Shown in pieces: positions 28,977 through 40,155 of a DNA stretch of 64,000 nt. The notes beneath the pieces are model-generated. The model was not told the origin of the DNA. It ran no database searches and saw only the letters and a list, made by a program, of their open reading frames with translations. Made by a program: the position numbers and the translations under genes. This DNA comes from an uncultured Rhodospirillaceae bacterium (GTDB lineage: Bacteria > Pseudomonadota > Alphaproteobacteria > Rhodospirillales > Magnetospirillaceae), in the NCBI GenBank assembly GCA_937887565.1, contig CALABS010000061.1, forward strand, positions 62,001-126,000, written 5' to 3'. How positions within the stretch are numbered: position 1 is the stretch's first letter; every line of letters starts with the position of its first letter.

Positions 28977-29918
28977 TCACAGAGACTTCAGAAACGTCTC
29001 GATATCGGCCGGCGTGCCCACGCTGGTGCCGGCCATCTCCTTGTCGATGCGCTTGGCCAGGCCCGACAGCACCTTGCCGGCGCCCAGTTCCACCAGCGTG
29101 CCGACCCCCTGCTCCTTCATATAGAGGACGCCCTCGCGCCAGCGGACGGTGCCGGTGACCTGGCGGACCAACAGGTCGCGGATCTCGGCCGGGTCGGTGA
29201 CGCGGCTGGCCACCACGTTGGCGACCAGCGGCGCCGTCGGGGCATTCATGGTCACGCCGGCCAGGGCCTCGGCCATGGCGTCGGCGGCGGGCTGCATCAG
29301 GGCGCAATGGAAGGGGGCGGACACCGGCAGCATGACGGCGCGCTTGATCCCCTTGTCGGCGGCGATCTTCATGGCCCGCTCGACGGCGGCCTTGTGGCCC
29401 GACACCACCACCTGGCCGGGGGCGTTGTCGTTGGCGGCCTCGCAGACCTCGCTTTCGGCGGCCTCGGCGGCGATCTCGCGGGCTTGGTCGTATTCGGCGC
29501 CCAGGAGCGCGGCCATGGCGCCGACGCCCACCGGCACGGCCTTCTGCATGGCCTGGCCGCGGATCTTCAACAGACGCGCGGCGTCGGCCAGCGAGAAGGT
29601 GCCGACGGCGGCCAAGGCCGAGTATTCGCCCAAGGAGTGGCCGGCGACGAAGGCGGCGGCCTTGGCGAGTTCAAGGCCGCCCTCGGCCTCCAGCACCCGG
29701 ACCACCGCCATGGACACCGCCATCAGCGCCGGCTGGGCGTTCTCGGTCAGGGTCAGTTGGTCCTCCGGCCCCTCGAACATCAACGCCGACAGCTTCTGGC
29801 CGAGGGCGTCGTCGACCTCCTGGAACACGTGCCGGGCGGCGGTGAACGCCTCCGCCAGTTCGCGACCCATGCCGACGGCCTGGGACCCCTGTCCGGGAAA
29901 CACGAATGCGCGCGACAT
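28977..29918 (-). CDS. fabD: Malonyl-CoA:ACP transacylase
   Basis: A 313-residue enzyme transferring malonyl from CoA to ACP. It begins MSRAFVFPGQGSQAVGMG. The nucleophilic serine is in VAGHSLGEYSALAAVG near 93, and the catalytic His in SAPFHCALMQPA near 202. Upstream in-frame codons belong to no homologous sequence, so the start is at this Met. First gene of fabD-fabG-acpP-fabF-mltG, 61 bases after the alpha/beta hydrolase. Confidence 0.96.
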   Translation of the reverse strand: MSRAFVFPGQGSQAVGMGRELAEAFTAARHVFQEVDDALGQKLSALMFEGPEDQLTLTENAQPALMAVSMAVVRVLEAEGGLELAKAAAFVAGHSLGEYSALAAVGTFSLADAARLLKIRGQAMQKAVPVGVGAMAALLGAEYDQAREIAAEAAESEVCEAANDNAPGQVVVSGHKAAVERAMKIAADKGIKRAVMLPVSAPFHCALMQPAADAMAEALAGVTMNAPTAPLVANVVASRVTDPAEIRDLLVRQVTGTVRWREGVLYMKEQGVGTLVELGAGKVLSGLAKRIDKEMAGTSVGTPADIETFLKSL

Positions 29919-29979
29919 CGATGACGACCCCCATCGTGGAAAGAATGGGGCGAGAGGGAACAGCCGCGCGCGGGCGCTG

Positions 29980-30807
29980 TCAAGCCCGAGATGCCTCGGC
30001 GGCCTCCACCCAGGCCAGCATGTCCATGATCGCCTCCACCACCATGGCCGGCTGGTCGCGATAGAGAAGGTGCCGGCAGGCCGGCAGGACACGAGCCTCG
30101 ACCGGCCCGGACACCCTCTCGCGGACGGCCTCGATCTGGCCCAGCGAGCCGTATTCGTCGTCGTCGCCCTGAACGGCCAGCACCGGTGCGGTGATTCCGG
30201 TCAGCAGCGGACGGATGTCCCAGCCCTCGATGCCGAAGCTCAGCCACGCATCGCACCAGCCCCAGAAGGCGTCGTCCACGTTGGCGCCGTGATGGCGTGC
30301 CAGGTGGTCCCTCAGGCGGCCGGCGACGAAGGCCTGGCGCGCCCCTTCCACCCCGGCCACGGTCTCGGCCTCGACCATCACATGGGGCGCCATGGCCACC
30401 ACCCCGGCCACGTCAAGCCCGCCGGAGGCCGCGATCAAGGCGATGGAACCGCCGTCGGAATGGCCCACCAGCACCGGCCGGGTCACGCCGGCCGCCGCCA
30501 GGACCCTGGGCAGCACGTCCAGGGCCTCGTCGTGCAGATACGAGCGCGGCCACGGCGCCGGCTTGGGGCCGGAATCGCCGTATCCCTGGCGGCTGTAGCA
30601 CAGCACGCTCCAGCGGGAATGCTCGGCGATCTGATCGGGAAGATCCTTCCACAGCAGCGCTGACCCCAGCCCCTCGTGAAGGAACACCACCGTCGGCGCC
30701 CGGTCGGGCGATGGCCCCAGCCAACGGTATTCGAGCCGCACGCCGTCCAGGTCGAAATGGTCGCGCCGCTCCGCCGGCGGCGCCGGCCGTCTGAACGAGA
30801 AGGTCAT
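29980..30807 (-). CDS. Alpha/beta hydrolase
   Basis: A 275-residue alpha/beta-fold hydrolase. The oxyanion segment is VVFLHEGLGSALLWKDLP near 41, the nucleophile elbow VLVGHSDGGSIALIAA near 113, the acid in VLAVQGDDDEYGS near 215, and the catalytic His in ARVLPACRHLLYRDQP near 245. GGAGGTG is 5 bases before the ATG. It resembles homoserine-acetyltransferase/ester-hydrolase type enzymes; the substrate is unknown. It is co-directional with fabD and may share its transcript. Confidence 0.88.
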   Translation of the reverse strand: MTFSFRRPAPPAERRDHFDLDGVRLEYRWLGPSPDRAPTVVFLHEGLGSALLWKDLPDQIAEHSRWSVLCYSRQGYGDSGPKPAPWPRSYLHDEALDVLPRVLAAAGVTRPVLVGHSDGGSIALIAASGGLDVAGVVAMAPHVMVEAETVAGVEGARQAFVAGRLRDHLARHHGANVDDAFWGWCDAWLSFGIEGWDIRPLLTGITAPVLAVQGDDDEYGSLGQIEAVRERVSGPVEARVLPACRHLLYRDQPAMVVEAIMDMLAWVEAAEASRA

Positions 30808-30989
30808 CGTCACACCTCCATTCGCCCACCCCCGGTGGCGAAGGATGGCATGTTGCACGTCGGAGTGCATATACCTACAATGGTATCATGAATACATTTT
30901 TACATCTTATTCTTTAACGTGCATTCCCCACGTGGCGGCGGGCGCCCGATTGGCCTATGATGCCCCGGCCAATCGGGGGGCGATGATCG
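30808..30989. promoter_or_regulatory. Divergent, A+T-rich region with an operator-like inverted repeat
   Basis: The 182-base gap between the hydrolase (left) and a hybrid kinase (right) contains ATACC-N6-GGTAT (30871-30886). An unusually A+T-rich run, rich in T, follows to about 30920. The inverted repeat looks like a dimeric regulator site. I cannot place convincing -35/-10 pairs. No gene is seen. Confidence 0.4.
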
Positions 30990-32612
<1,623 letters not shown>

Positions 32613-32631
32613 CCCCAGGCCCGCCCAACGC

Positions 32632-32659
32632 TTGCATCGCCACCCGATTCGTGTATAGT
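32632..32659 (+). promoter_or_regulatory. Promoter of the rpsF operon
   Basis: TTGCAT (32632-32637), a 16-base spacer, TATAGT (32654-32659). It predicts a start near 32666 and a leader of about 97 bases before rpsF. Confidence 0.65.
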
Positions 32660-32665
32660 CCGCCG

Positions 32666-32762
32666 CTTCTCAACCCTTGCCGGGGCGCGAGGCGCCGCGG
32701 CTATGCCCGGATTCCAGTGGTTGGAGCCCGGGAAGAGAAAAGCCAGAAGGGGCAAACAGAAC
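32666..32762 (+). promoter_or_regulatory. rpsF leader, possible S6:S18 autoregulatory site
   Basis: The leader contains a G+C-rich hairpin region (near 32682-32700). A CCCGG (about 32705) can pair with CCGGG (about 32730) around an A-rich/GTGG loop. S6:S18 complexes are known to bind CCG-bearing structures in rpsF leaders of many bacteria. Whether this structure fits that motif is an inference. Confidence 0.3.
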
Positions 32763-33173
32763 ATGGCATTGTACGAATGCACCGTTCTCGCCCGTCAGGA
32801 GATTTCGGCCCCGCAGGTCGAAGCCCTGATCGACGAGATGGCCAACATCATCACCAACGCCGGCGGCTCGGTTCCGAAGAAGGAATACTGGGGCCTGCGC
32901 AACATCGCCTACCGGGTCAAGAAGAACCGCAAGGCGCACTACGTTCTCATGAACATCGACTCGGTCTCCGCTCCGGTGAAGGAGATGGAGCGCCAGATGA
33001 GCCTGAACGAGGACATCCTGCGTTTCCTGACCGTGCGCGTCGAGGAGTTGGAGGAAGGCCCGTCGGCCATGATGCAGGCCAAGTCCGGCCGCGAGGACCG
33101 GCCGCGCCGCGAGGATCGCGGCGACCGTCCCGAGCGCTCCGAGCGTCCGCGTCGTTCCGAGGGAGGTGAGTGA
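32763..33173 (+). CDS. rpsF: 30S ribosomal protein S6
   Basis: A 136-residue central-domain small-subunit protein that pairs with S18. The N-terminus MALYECTVLARQEISAPQVE and YWGLRNIAYRVKKNRKAHYV near 43 are diagnostic. A low-complexity Arg/Glu-rich tail (~105-136, repeated RED/RPER/RSER units) extends it beyond the usual ~100 residues; S6 tails are often variable. Its stop overlaps the rpsR start (TGATG). Confidence 0.97.
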   Translation: MALYECTVLARQEISAPQVEALIDEMANIITNAGGSVPKKEYWGLRNIAYRVKKNRKAHYVLMNIDSVSAPVKEMERQMSLNEDILRFLTVRVEELEEGPSAMMQAKSGREDRPRREDRGDRPERSERPRRSEGGE

Positions 33174-33436
33174 TGGAAGCCAAGACCGATCGTCCGCGTC
33201 CGGCCGGCGGCCCCCGCCGCCCGTTCTTCCGGCGCCGCAAGACCTGCCCGTTCTCGGGCGCCAACGCGCCCAAGATCGACTACAAGGACATCAAGCTGCT
33301 GTCCCGGTTCATTTCCGAGCGCGGCAAGATCGTGCCCAGCCGCATCACGGCGGTGTCGGCCAAGAAGCAGCGTGAACTGGCCCAGGCCATCAAGCGCGCC
33401 CGCTTCCTGGGGCTGCTGCCCTACGTGGTGAAGTAA
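33173..33436 (+). CDS. rpsR: 30S ribosomal protein S18
   Basis: An 87-residue protein that binds S6 and 16S rRNA. It contains RRKTCPFSGANAPKIDYKDI and SRITAVSAKKQRELAQAIKR and ends LGLLPYVVK. GGAGG precedes the ATG by 6 bases. A GTG directly ahead of the ATG is in frame but is inside the Shine-Dalgarno spacing. Confidence 0.97.
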   Translation: MEAKTDRPRPAGGPRRPFFRRRKTCPFSGANAPKIDYKDIKLLSRFISERGKIVPSRITAVSAKKQRELAQAIKRARFLGLLPYVVK

Positions 33437-33455
33437 GAGGGGCCTTAGGGATCCG

Positions 33456-34394
33456 GTGACCCGGCTTATCGCCCTTCCCCTGGCGGCTGGACTGCTTTCG
33501 GCGCTCCTGTTCCTGTCGGTGGCCAAGGGCATCGCCTTCGGCGTCGTCCTGTCCTACGGGGCTCCCCTGCCGGTGCTGATGGCGGGGCTTGGCCTGGGAC
33601 TGGGAGCGGCGGCGGCGGCGAGCATCGTCGGAGCGGCCGCGGTGGCCTTGGTGGTGGGCGAATACGCCATACTGCCGTTCCTGGTCGCCGTCGGACTGCC
33701 CGGCGTGGTGGTCGCCAACCGGGCCCTGCTGTGGCGCGCCAATCCCGACGGGGCCGCCGAATGGTATCCGCCGGGGCTGGTGCTGGCTTGGCTGACCGCC
33801 GCCGGACTGGCGCTGATCCTGATCGGGGCGGCGCTGGTGGCCGGACATCCCGACGGGGTGGAAGGCTGGGTGGGCGAAGCCCTCGCCCGCGCTGTCGAGG
33901 TGGCGGCCCCCGTGGTCGACGCCGACAGCCGGGCGAAGCTGGTGGAGTGGTGGACCCCGCTGTTGCCGGCCATGGTCGTGGGATCGTGGCTGCTGATGGC
34001 GGCGGTCAACTCGGTCGGAGCCCAGGCGCTCCTGGTCCGCATGGGCCGCAACCGCCGGCCAAGTCCGGCCTATCGGGAGCTGTGGCTCCCCGACTGGCTG
34101 GGGGTGGTGCTGGCGGCGGCGGCGGCGGTCGGGGCGCTGGCCGGGGGCGACGCGGGATACATCGCCATCAACGTGGCGGTGGTGTCCCTGGTCCCCTTCG
34201 CCTTCCTGGGCATGGCCGGCATCCACGGCTGGGCCAAGGGCAGGGCCAATGCGGGGTTGATCCTCGCGGTGGCGTACGGGTTGCTGATCCTCGCCTTCGG
34301 TTGGGCGGCCGTGGCCGCCGCCGGGCTGGGTCTGGTGAGGTTCTGGAAGATGAGATTCCGCCGCGGCGACAGCGGCGGCGGTGAGGAGGGATAA
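33456..34394 (+). CDS. DUF2232 membrane protein (YybS-like)
   Basis: A 312-residue polytopic protein with about 8 hydrophobic segments, beginning GTG (33456). DUF2232 proteins occur between rpsR and rplI in many alphaproteobacteria and next to rplI/dnaB in Bacillus (YybS), but their function is unknown. The helices are Ala/Gly/Val-rich (LAGLGLGLGAAAAASIVGAA-like). rplI starts 1 base after its stop. Confidence 0.8.
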   Translation: MTRLIALPLAAGLLSALLFLSVAKGIAFGVVLSYGAPLPVLMAGLGLGLGAAAAASIVGAAAVALVVGEYAILPFLVAVGLPGVVVANRALLWRANPDGAAEWYPPGLVLAWLTAAGLALILIGAALVAGHPDGVEGWVGEALARAVEVAAPVVDADSRAKLVEWWTPLLPAMVVGSWLLMAAVNSVGAQALLVRMGRNRRPSPAYRELWLPDWLGVVLAAAAAVGALAGGDAGYIAINVAVVSLVPFAFLGMAGIHGWAKGRANAGLILAVAYGLLILAFGWAAVAAAGLGLVRFWKMRFRRGDSGGGEEG

Positions 34395-34395
34395 A

Positions 34396-34950
34396 ATGGA
34401 AGTCATCCTGCTCGAGAGGATCGAGAAGCTCGGTCAGATGGGCGAGGTCGTCAAGGTCAAGCCCGGTTACGCCCGCAACTTCCTGCTGCCGCAGAAGAAG
34501 GCTCTGCGCGCCAGCAAGGACAACCTGGCCTATTTCGAGAAGCAGCGCGCCCAGCTCGAGGCGGTCAACCTGAAGCGCCGCGAGGAGGCCGAGACGGTCG
34601 CCGAGAAGATGGACGGCCTCAAGGTCCTGATGGTCCGTCAGGCCGGCGAGGGTGGCCAGTTGTACGGTTCGGTGTCCGGCCGCGACGTCGCCGACGCCAT
34701 CAAGGAGGCCGGCTTCACCGTCGAGCGCCGCCAGGTCAACCTGGACACGCCGATCAAGACGCTGGGCGCCTACCCGATCCGCGTCTCCCTGCACCCCGAG
34801 GTGTCGGTGACCGTGACCATCACGGTGGCCCGCTCGCAGGAAGAAGCCGAGCGCGCCGCCAAGGCCGCCGAGGAGGCCGAGGAAGCCCAGGCCGAGGCGG
34901 AAGCCGAGGTCGTCGCGGAAGAGGCTCCCGAGGCCGCTCCCGAGGCGTAG
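34396..34950 (+). CDS. rplI: 50S ribosomal protein L9
   Basis: A 184-residue large-subunit protein. MEVILLERIEKLGQMGEVVK and VKPGYARNFLLPQKKALRAS are the classic N-terminal domain, and GQLYGSVSGRDVADAI with LDTPIKTLGAYPIRVSLHPE form the C-terminal domain. A Glu/Ala-rich tail of about 35 residues makes it longer than the usual ~150. GGAGGG precedes the ATG by 5 bases. Confidence 0.97.
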   Translation: MEVILLERIEKLGQMGEVVKVKPGYARNFLLPQKKALRASKDNLAYFEKQRAQLEAVNLKRREEAETVAEKMDGLKVLMVRQAGEGGQLYGSVSGRDVADAIKEAGFTVERRQVNLDTPIKTLGAYPIRVSLHPEVSVTVTITVARSQEEAERAAKAAEEAEEAQAEAEAEVVAEEAPEAAPEA

Positions 34951-35081
34951 GCCTCGCCATCGACTTATGCCGGCCAGGCGCCGGAAGGGGAGCCCCCTTC
35001 CGGCGCCTGTGCGCATTCATACCTTCGTCTCGCTTCCCAGCCACGGCCGTCGTTCCATATTCTCCTGCTGGAGGAGGACCG

Positions 35082-36323
35082 ATGCCGATGCTCGTTCCCG
35101 TGCTGAAACGCCTGATCCGCCAGGGCGATCTCACCCTCATCCTGCCGGACGGCCGCGCCGAGCGATTCGGTGGCCCGCCGCTTCCCGGCGTCGGCCCCGT
35201 CACCATCCGCATCCACGATTCCGCCACCGCCCGCAGGATGGCCCTGCGCCCGGGATTGGCGACGGGCGAAGCCTACATGAACGGCCGGCTGACCATCGAG
35301 CACGGGACGCTGGCGGATTTCCTCGCCATCGGCTGCGACAACCTGGAACGCCGCGAACGCGAGCGGCCGGCCCTGCGCTTCCTGCTCCGCGCCGCCGGCT
35401 TCTTCGACCAGATCAACCCCGCCCACCGCTCGCGGCGCAACGTCGCCCACCACTACGATCTCACCGGCCGCCTCTATGACCTGTTCCTCGATGCCGACCG
35501 GCAGTATTCCTGCGCCTATTTCGCCACCGCCCAGACCGGCCTGGACGCGGCGCAGGAGGCCAAGAAGCGCCACATCGCCGCCAAGCTGCGGCTGGCCGAC
35601 GGCCAGCGCGTCCTCGACATCGGCTGCGGCTGGGGCGGCCTGGCGCTGACCATCGCCCGCCTGGCCGACGTCCAGGTGCTGGGCATCACGCTCTCGGCCG
35701 AGCAGTTGGACACCGCCCGCCGCCGCGCGGCCGAGGCCGGGCTCGATGGCCGCGTGCGTTTCGAGCTGGTGGATTACCGGCATGTCGAGGGGCATTTCGA
35801 CCGCATCGTATCGGTCGGGATGTTCGAGCATGTGGGGCGGGCCCATTACAGGGAGTTCTTCTCCCGCGTCGGCGACCTGCTGACGCCCGACGGCATCGCC
35901 CTGCTGCATTCCATCGGCCGTGCCCACGGCCCCGGCGCCACCAACCCGTGGATCCGCAAATACATCTTCCCCGGCGGCTACTCGCCGGCCCTGTCCGAAG
36001 TGCTGCCCGCCGTCGAGCGGGCCGGCCTGTGGATCACCGACATCGAGATCCTGCGGCTCCACTACGCCCGGACCCTCGTCGAGTGGCGGCACCGCTTCGC
36101 CGCCCACCGGACCGAGATCGCCGCCCTCACCGACGAGCGTTTCTGCCGCATGTGGGAATTCTACCTGGCCGGCGCCGAGATGGCCTTCCGCCACCAGGGC
36201 CACATGGTGTTCCAGATGCAGCTGACCCGCGACCAGATGGCGGCGCCACTGACCCGCGACTACATGATCGACGCCGAACGCGCCATGGCGGCGGCCGGCA
36301 TGCGGGCGCGGGCGGCGGAATGA
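35082..36323 (+). CDS. cfa: Cyclopropane-fatty-acyl-phospholipid synthase
   Basis: A 413-residue SAM-dependent enzyme methylenating unsaturated lipid chains at the membrane. An N-terminal lipid-binding domain leads to HHYDLTGRLYDLFLDADRQY near 125. The SAM motif is VLDIGCGWGGLALTIARL near 180, and VSVGMFEHVGRAHY near 245 carries the bicarbonate/active-site region. GGAGGAGG precedes the ATG. It sits between rplI and dnaB, perhaps reflecting an insertion into that conserved order. Confidence 0.93.
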   Translation: MPMLVPVLKRLIRQGDLTLILPDGRAERFGGPPLPGVGPVTIRIHDSATARRMALRPGLATGEAYMNGRLTIEHGTLADFLAIGCDNLERRERERPALRFLLRAAGFFDQINPAHRSRRNVAHHYDLTGRLYDLFLDADRQYSCAYFATAQTGLDAAQEAKKRHIAAKLRLADGQRVLDIGCGWGGLALTIARLADVQVLGITLSAEQLDTARRRAAEAGLDGRVRFELVDYRHVEGHFDRIVSVGMFEHVGRAHYREFFSRVGDLLTPDGIALLHSIGRAHGPGATNPWIRKYIFPGGYSPALSEVLPAVERAGLWITDIEILRLHYARTLVEWRHRFAAHRTEIAALTDERFCRMWEFYLAGAEMAFRHQGHMVFQMQLTRDQMAAPLTRDYMIDAERAMAAAGMRARAAE

Positions 36324-36382
36324 TTCCCCCGCTATCCCCGCTTTCCACAGCCCAGATGGCAGCGGCGGTACGACCTTCGATC

Positions 36383-36391
36383 TGCTAGCAT
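36383..36391 (+). promoter_or_regulatory. Extended -10 element directly before dnaB
   Basis: TGCTAGCAT, with TAGCAT at 36386-36391, identical to the element ahead of the radical SAM gene. The dnaB ATG starts 7 bases downstream, where transcription itself would be expected to begin, and no Shine-Dalgarno intervenes. Confidence 0.45.
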
Positions 36392-36398
36392 CCGCCGC

Positions 36399-37919
<1,521 letters not shown>

Positions 37920-37947
37920 GGGGGGGGACCGTCGCCCCCGCGAACGC

Positions 37948-38193
37948 ACCCTTCACGTCGGCGTCACCTCCGACGTCCTGAAGCGGGTGTGGGAGCACAA
38001 GAACGATGTGGCGGACGGGGTCACCAAGCGCTATCAAGTCCACACCCTGGTCCACGCCGAATTCCATGAGACCATGAATGCGGCGATCCTGCGCGAGAAA
38101 CAGGTGAAGAAGTGGAGCCGCGCGTGGAAGATCAGGATGATCGAGGAGACCAATCCCGATTGGCGGGATCTTTACGATTTGCTTTCACAATAG
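37948..38193 (+). pseudogene. Truncated GIY-YIG endonuclease remnant
   Basis: The frame reads TLHVGVTSDVLKRVWEHKND and continues through MNAAILREKQVKKWSRAWKI to WRDLYDLL, a close match to the C-terminal 80 or so residues of small (~95 aa) GIY-YIG proteins. The first beta strand (YYVYIL-type, with the GIY half) is missing. Upstream codons give GGDRRPRER instead, right after a run of seven G at 37921-37927, and the YIG Tyr is His. No start codon precedes it except an internal GTG at 37987. Probably a decayed copy placed between dnaB and a dispersed repeat. Confidence 0.7.
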
Positions 38194-38194
38194 C

Positions 38195-38262
38195 CGTCAC
38201 CCCCGCGAAGGCGGGGATCCATGCGGACACGGGCTGGATGCCCGCCTTCGCGGGCATGACGG
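38195..38262. repeat. Dispersed palindromic repeat (REP-like)
   Basis: CGTCACCCCCGCGAAGGCGG at the left and its near-inverted partner CGCCTTCGCGGGCATGACGG at the right enclose GATCCATGCGGACACGGGCTGGAT. Same family as 26427-26490. It separates the GIY-YIG remnant from alr. Confidence 0.8.
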
Positions 38263-38278
38263 GGCAACAGGAACCGGA

Positions 38279-39376
38279 ATGACCCTCCCCTCCTCCGCCA
38301 CCGCCGTCCTTTCCGTCGACCTGGCCGCCATCGTCGCCAACTGGCGGCTGGTGGCCGCCCGCGCCTCGGGGGCGGAAGCCGCCGCCGTGGTCAAGGCCGA
38401 CGCCTACGGTCTGGGCGCCGACCGGGTGGCGCCGGCGCTGTTCGCGGCCGGTTGCCGCAGCTTCTTCGTCGCCACCATCGACGAGGGCATCGCGCTGCGC
38501 CGCGTCCTGCCCGAGGGTCGCGTCTTCGTGCTGTGCGGGCCGCTGCCGGGCGCCGAGGTGGACCTGGCCGGCCATCGCCTGACCCCCGTGCTCAACAGCC
38601 TGGAGCAGATCGCCCTGTGGTCGGCGCGGGGCCGCACGCATGGCGGCCTCGACGCCGCCCTCCACATCGACACCGGCATGTCGCGCCTTGGCCTGGACCG
38701 CTCCGAGCTGGACCGCCTGGCCGCCGAGCCCGGCCTGCTGGACGGCGTCCGGCCGGTCCTGGTGATGAGCCACATGGCCTGCGCCGACGAGGACAGCCAC
38801 CCCAAGAACGCCGAGCAGCTTGCCGCCTTCCGGTGCCTGCAGTCCCTGCTGCCGGCCGGATGCCCGCGCAGCCTGGCGGCGTCCTCGACCGTCTTCCTGG
38901 GCCCCGACTACCATTTCGGCCTGGTCAGGCCCGGCGCGGCGCTCTACGGCGTCAATCCCCGGCCCGGCCGCCCCAATCCCCTGGCGCCGGTGGCGCGCCT
39001 GAGCGCGAAAATCCTGCAGGTCCGCGACGTTGACACCCCCATGACCGTTGGCTATGGTGCCACCCACCGCGTGCCGGGCAAGGGGCGTATCGCCACCGTC
39101 GCGGCCGGCTATGCCGACGGTCTGTTCCGGTCGCTGGGCAATCGCGGCTACGGGATCATCGGGGGGGCACGGGTGCCGGTCGTGGGCCGAATTTCCATGG
39201 ATCTGACCACCTTCGACGTCGGCGGCGTTCCGCCCGACATCGCGCGCCCCGGCGCCTTCATCGACCTCTTGTCGCCGGAACACGGCGTCGACGAGCTGGC
39301 CGCCGAGGCCGGCACCATCGGCTACGAGGTGCTGACCGCGCTGGGCCGGCGCTACGCCCGCGTCTACCGGGGCTGA
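38279..39376 (+). CDS. alr: Alanine racemase
   Basis: A 365-residue PLP enzyme making D-alanine for peptidoglycan. PLP lysine K39 is in AVVKADAYGLGADRV. HIDTGMSRLGLDR lies near 130, RPGAALYGVNPRPG near 220, and the second catalytic base Tyr is in TVGYGATHRVPG near 256. The C-terminal beta domain has GRISMDLTTFDVGG near 302. mlaE follows after 5 bases. Confidence 0.96.
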   Translation: MTLPSSATAVLSVDLAAIVANWRLVAARASGAEAAAVVKADAYGLGADRVAPALFAAGCRSFFVATIDEGIALRRVLPEGRVFVLCGPLPGAEVDLAGHRLTPVLNSLEQIALWSARGRTHGGLDAALHIDTGMSRLGLDRSELDRLAAEPGLLDGVRPVLVMSHMACADEDSHPKNAEQLAAFRCLQSLLPAGCPRSLAASSTVFLGPDYHFGLVRPGAALYGVNPRPGRPNPLAPVARLSAKILQVRDVDTPMTVGYGATHRVPGKGRIATVAAGYADGLFRSLGNRGYGIIGGARVPVVGRISMDLTTFDVGGVPPDIARPGAFIDLLSPEHGVDELAAEAGTIGYEVLTALGRRYARVYRG

Positions 39377-39381
39377 CGGCC

Positions 39382-40155
39382 ATGAACTTCCTCGCCACGG
39401 TCGGCCGCGTCTTCCTGTCCTTCCTGGCCCATGTGGGCCGGCTGTCGGCCTTCACCGGCACGGCGCTGCTGCACATGGTGCGGCCGCCCTTCTATCCGCG
39501 CCTGATCGGCCGTTCCATGGTCGAGATCGGCTACTATTCGCTCCCCGTCGTCGGCCTGACCGCCGTGTTCACCGGCATGGTGCTGGCGCTGCAGTCCTAT
39601 TCCGGCTTCTCGCGCTTCGCCGCCGAGGGCGCCGTGGCCACCGTGGTGGTGCTGTCGGTGACCCGCGAGTTGGCCCCCGTGCTGGCCGGCCTGATGGTGG
39701 CGGGGCGCATCGGCGCCTCGATGGCGGCCGAGATCGGCACCATGCGCGTCACCGAGCAGATCGACGCCCTGACCACGCTGTCGACCAACCCGTTCAAGTA
39801 CCTGGTCGCCCCGCGCCTGCTGGCCGGGGTGGTGATGGTGCCGTTCCTGGTGCTGGTGGCCGACATCATCGGCGTGTTCGGCGGCTACATCGTCGGCGTG
39901 TACAAGCTGGGCTTCAACCCGACCACCTATCTGTCGCGCACCTGGGAGTACCTGGAGCCGCTGGACGTGATCTCGGGCCTGACCAAGGCCGCCGTGTTCG
40001 GCTTCCTGATCTCGCTGATGGGCTGCTACAACGGCTACTATTCCCGGGGCGGCGCCCAGGGCGTCGGCGCGGCGACCACCAACTCGGTGGTGTCGGCGGC
40101 GATCATGATCCTGGTGTTCAACTACGTCATCACCGCACTGTATTTCGGCAAATGA
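39382..40155 (+). CDS. mlaE: MlaE-family ABC transporter permease
   Basis: A 257-residue inner-membrane permease of the phospholipid-transport (Mla) ABC system, with about 5-6 helices. The conserved core is GRIGASMAAEIGTMRVTEQI near 112, followed by DALTTLSTNPFKYLVAPRLL. The gene starts 5 bases after alr and overlaps mlaF by 4. No mlaD or mlaC follows here, so the substrate-binding subunits must be elsewhere. Confidence 0.93.
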   Translation: MNFLATVGRVFLSFLAHVGRLSAFTGTALLHMVRPPFYPRLIGRSMVEIGYYSLPVVGLTAVFTGMVLALQSYSGFSRFAAEGAVATVVVLSVTRELAPVLAGLMVAGRIGASMAAEIGTMRVTEQIDALTTLSTNPFKYLVAPRLLAGVVMVPFLVLVADIIGVFGGYIVGVYKLGFNPTTYLSRTWEYLEPLDVISGLTKAAVFGFLISLMGCYNGYYSRGGAQGVGAATTNSVVSAAIMILVFNYVITALYFGK

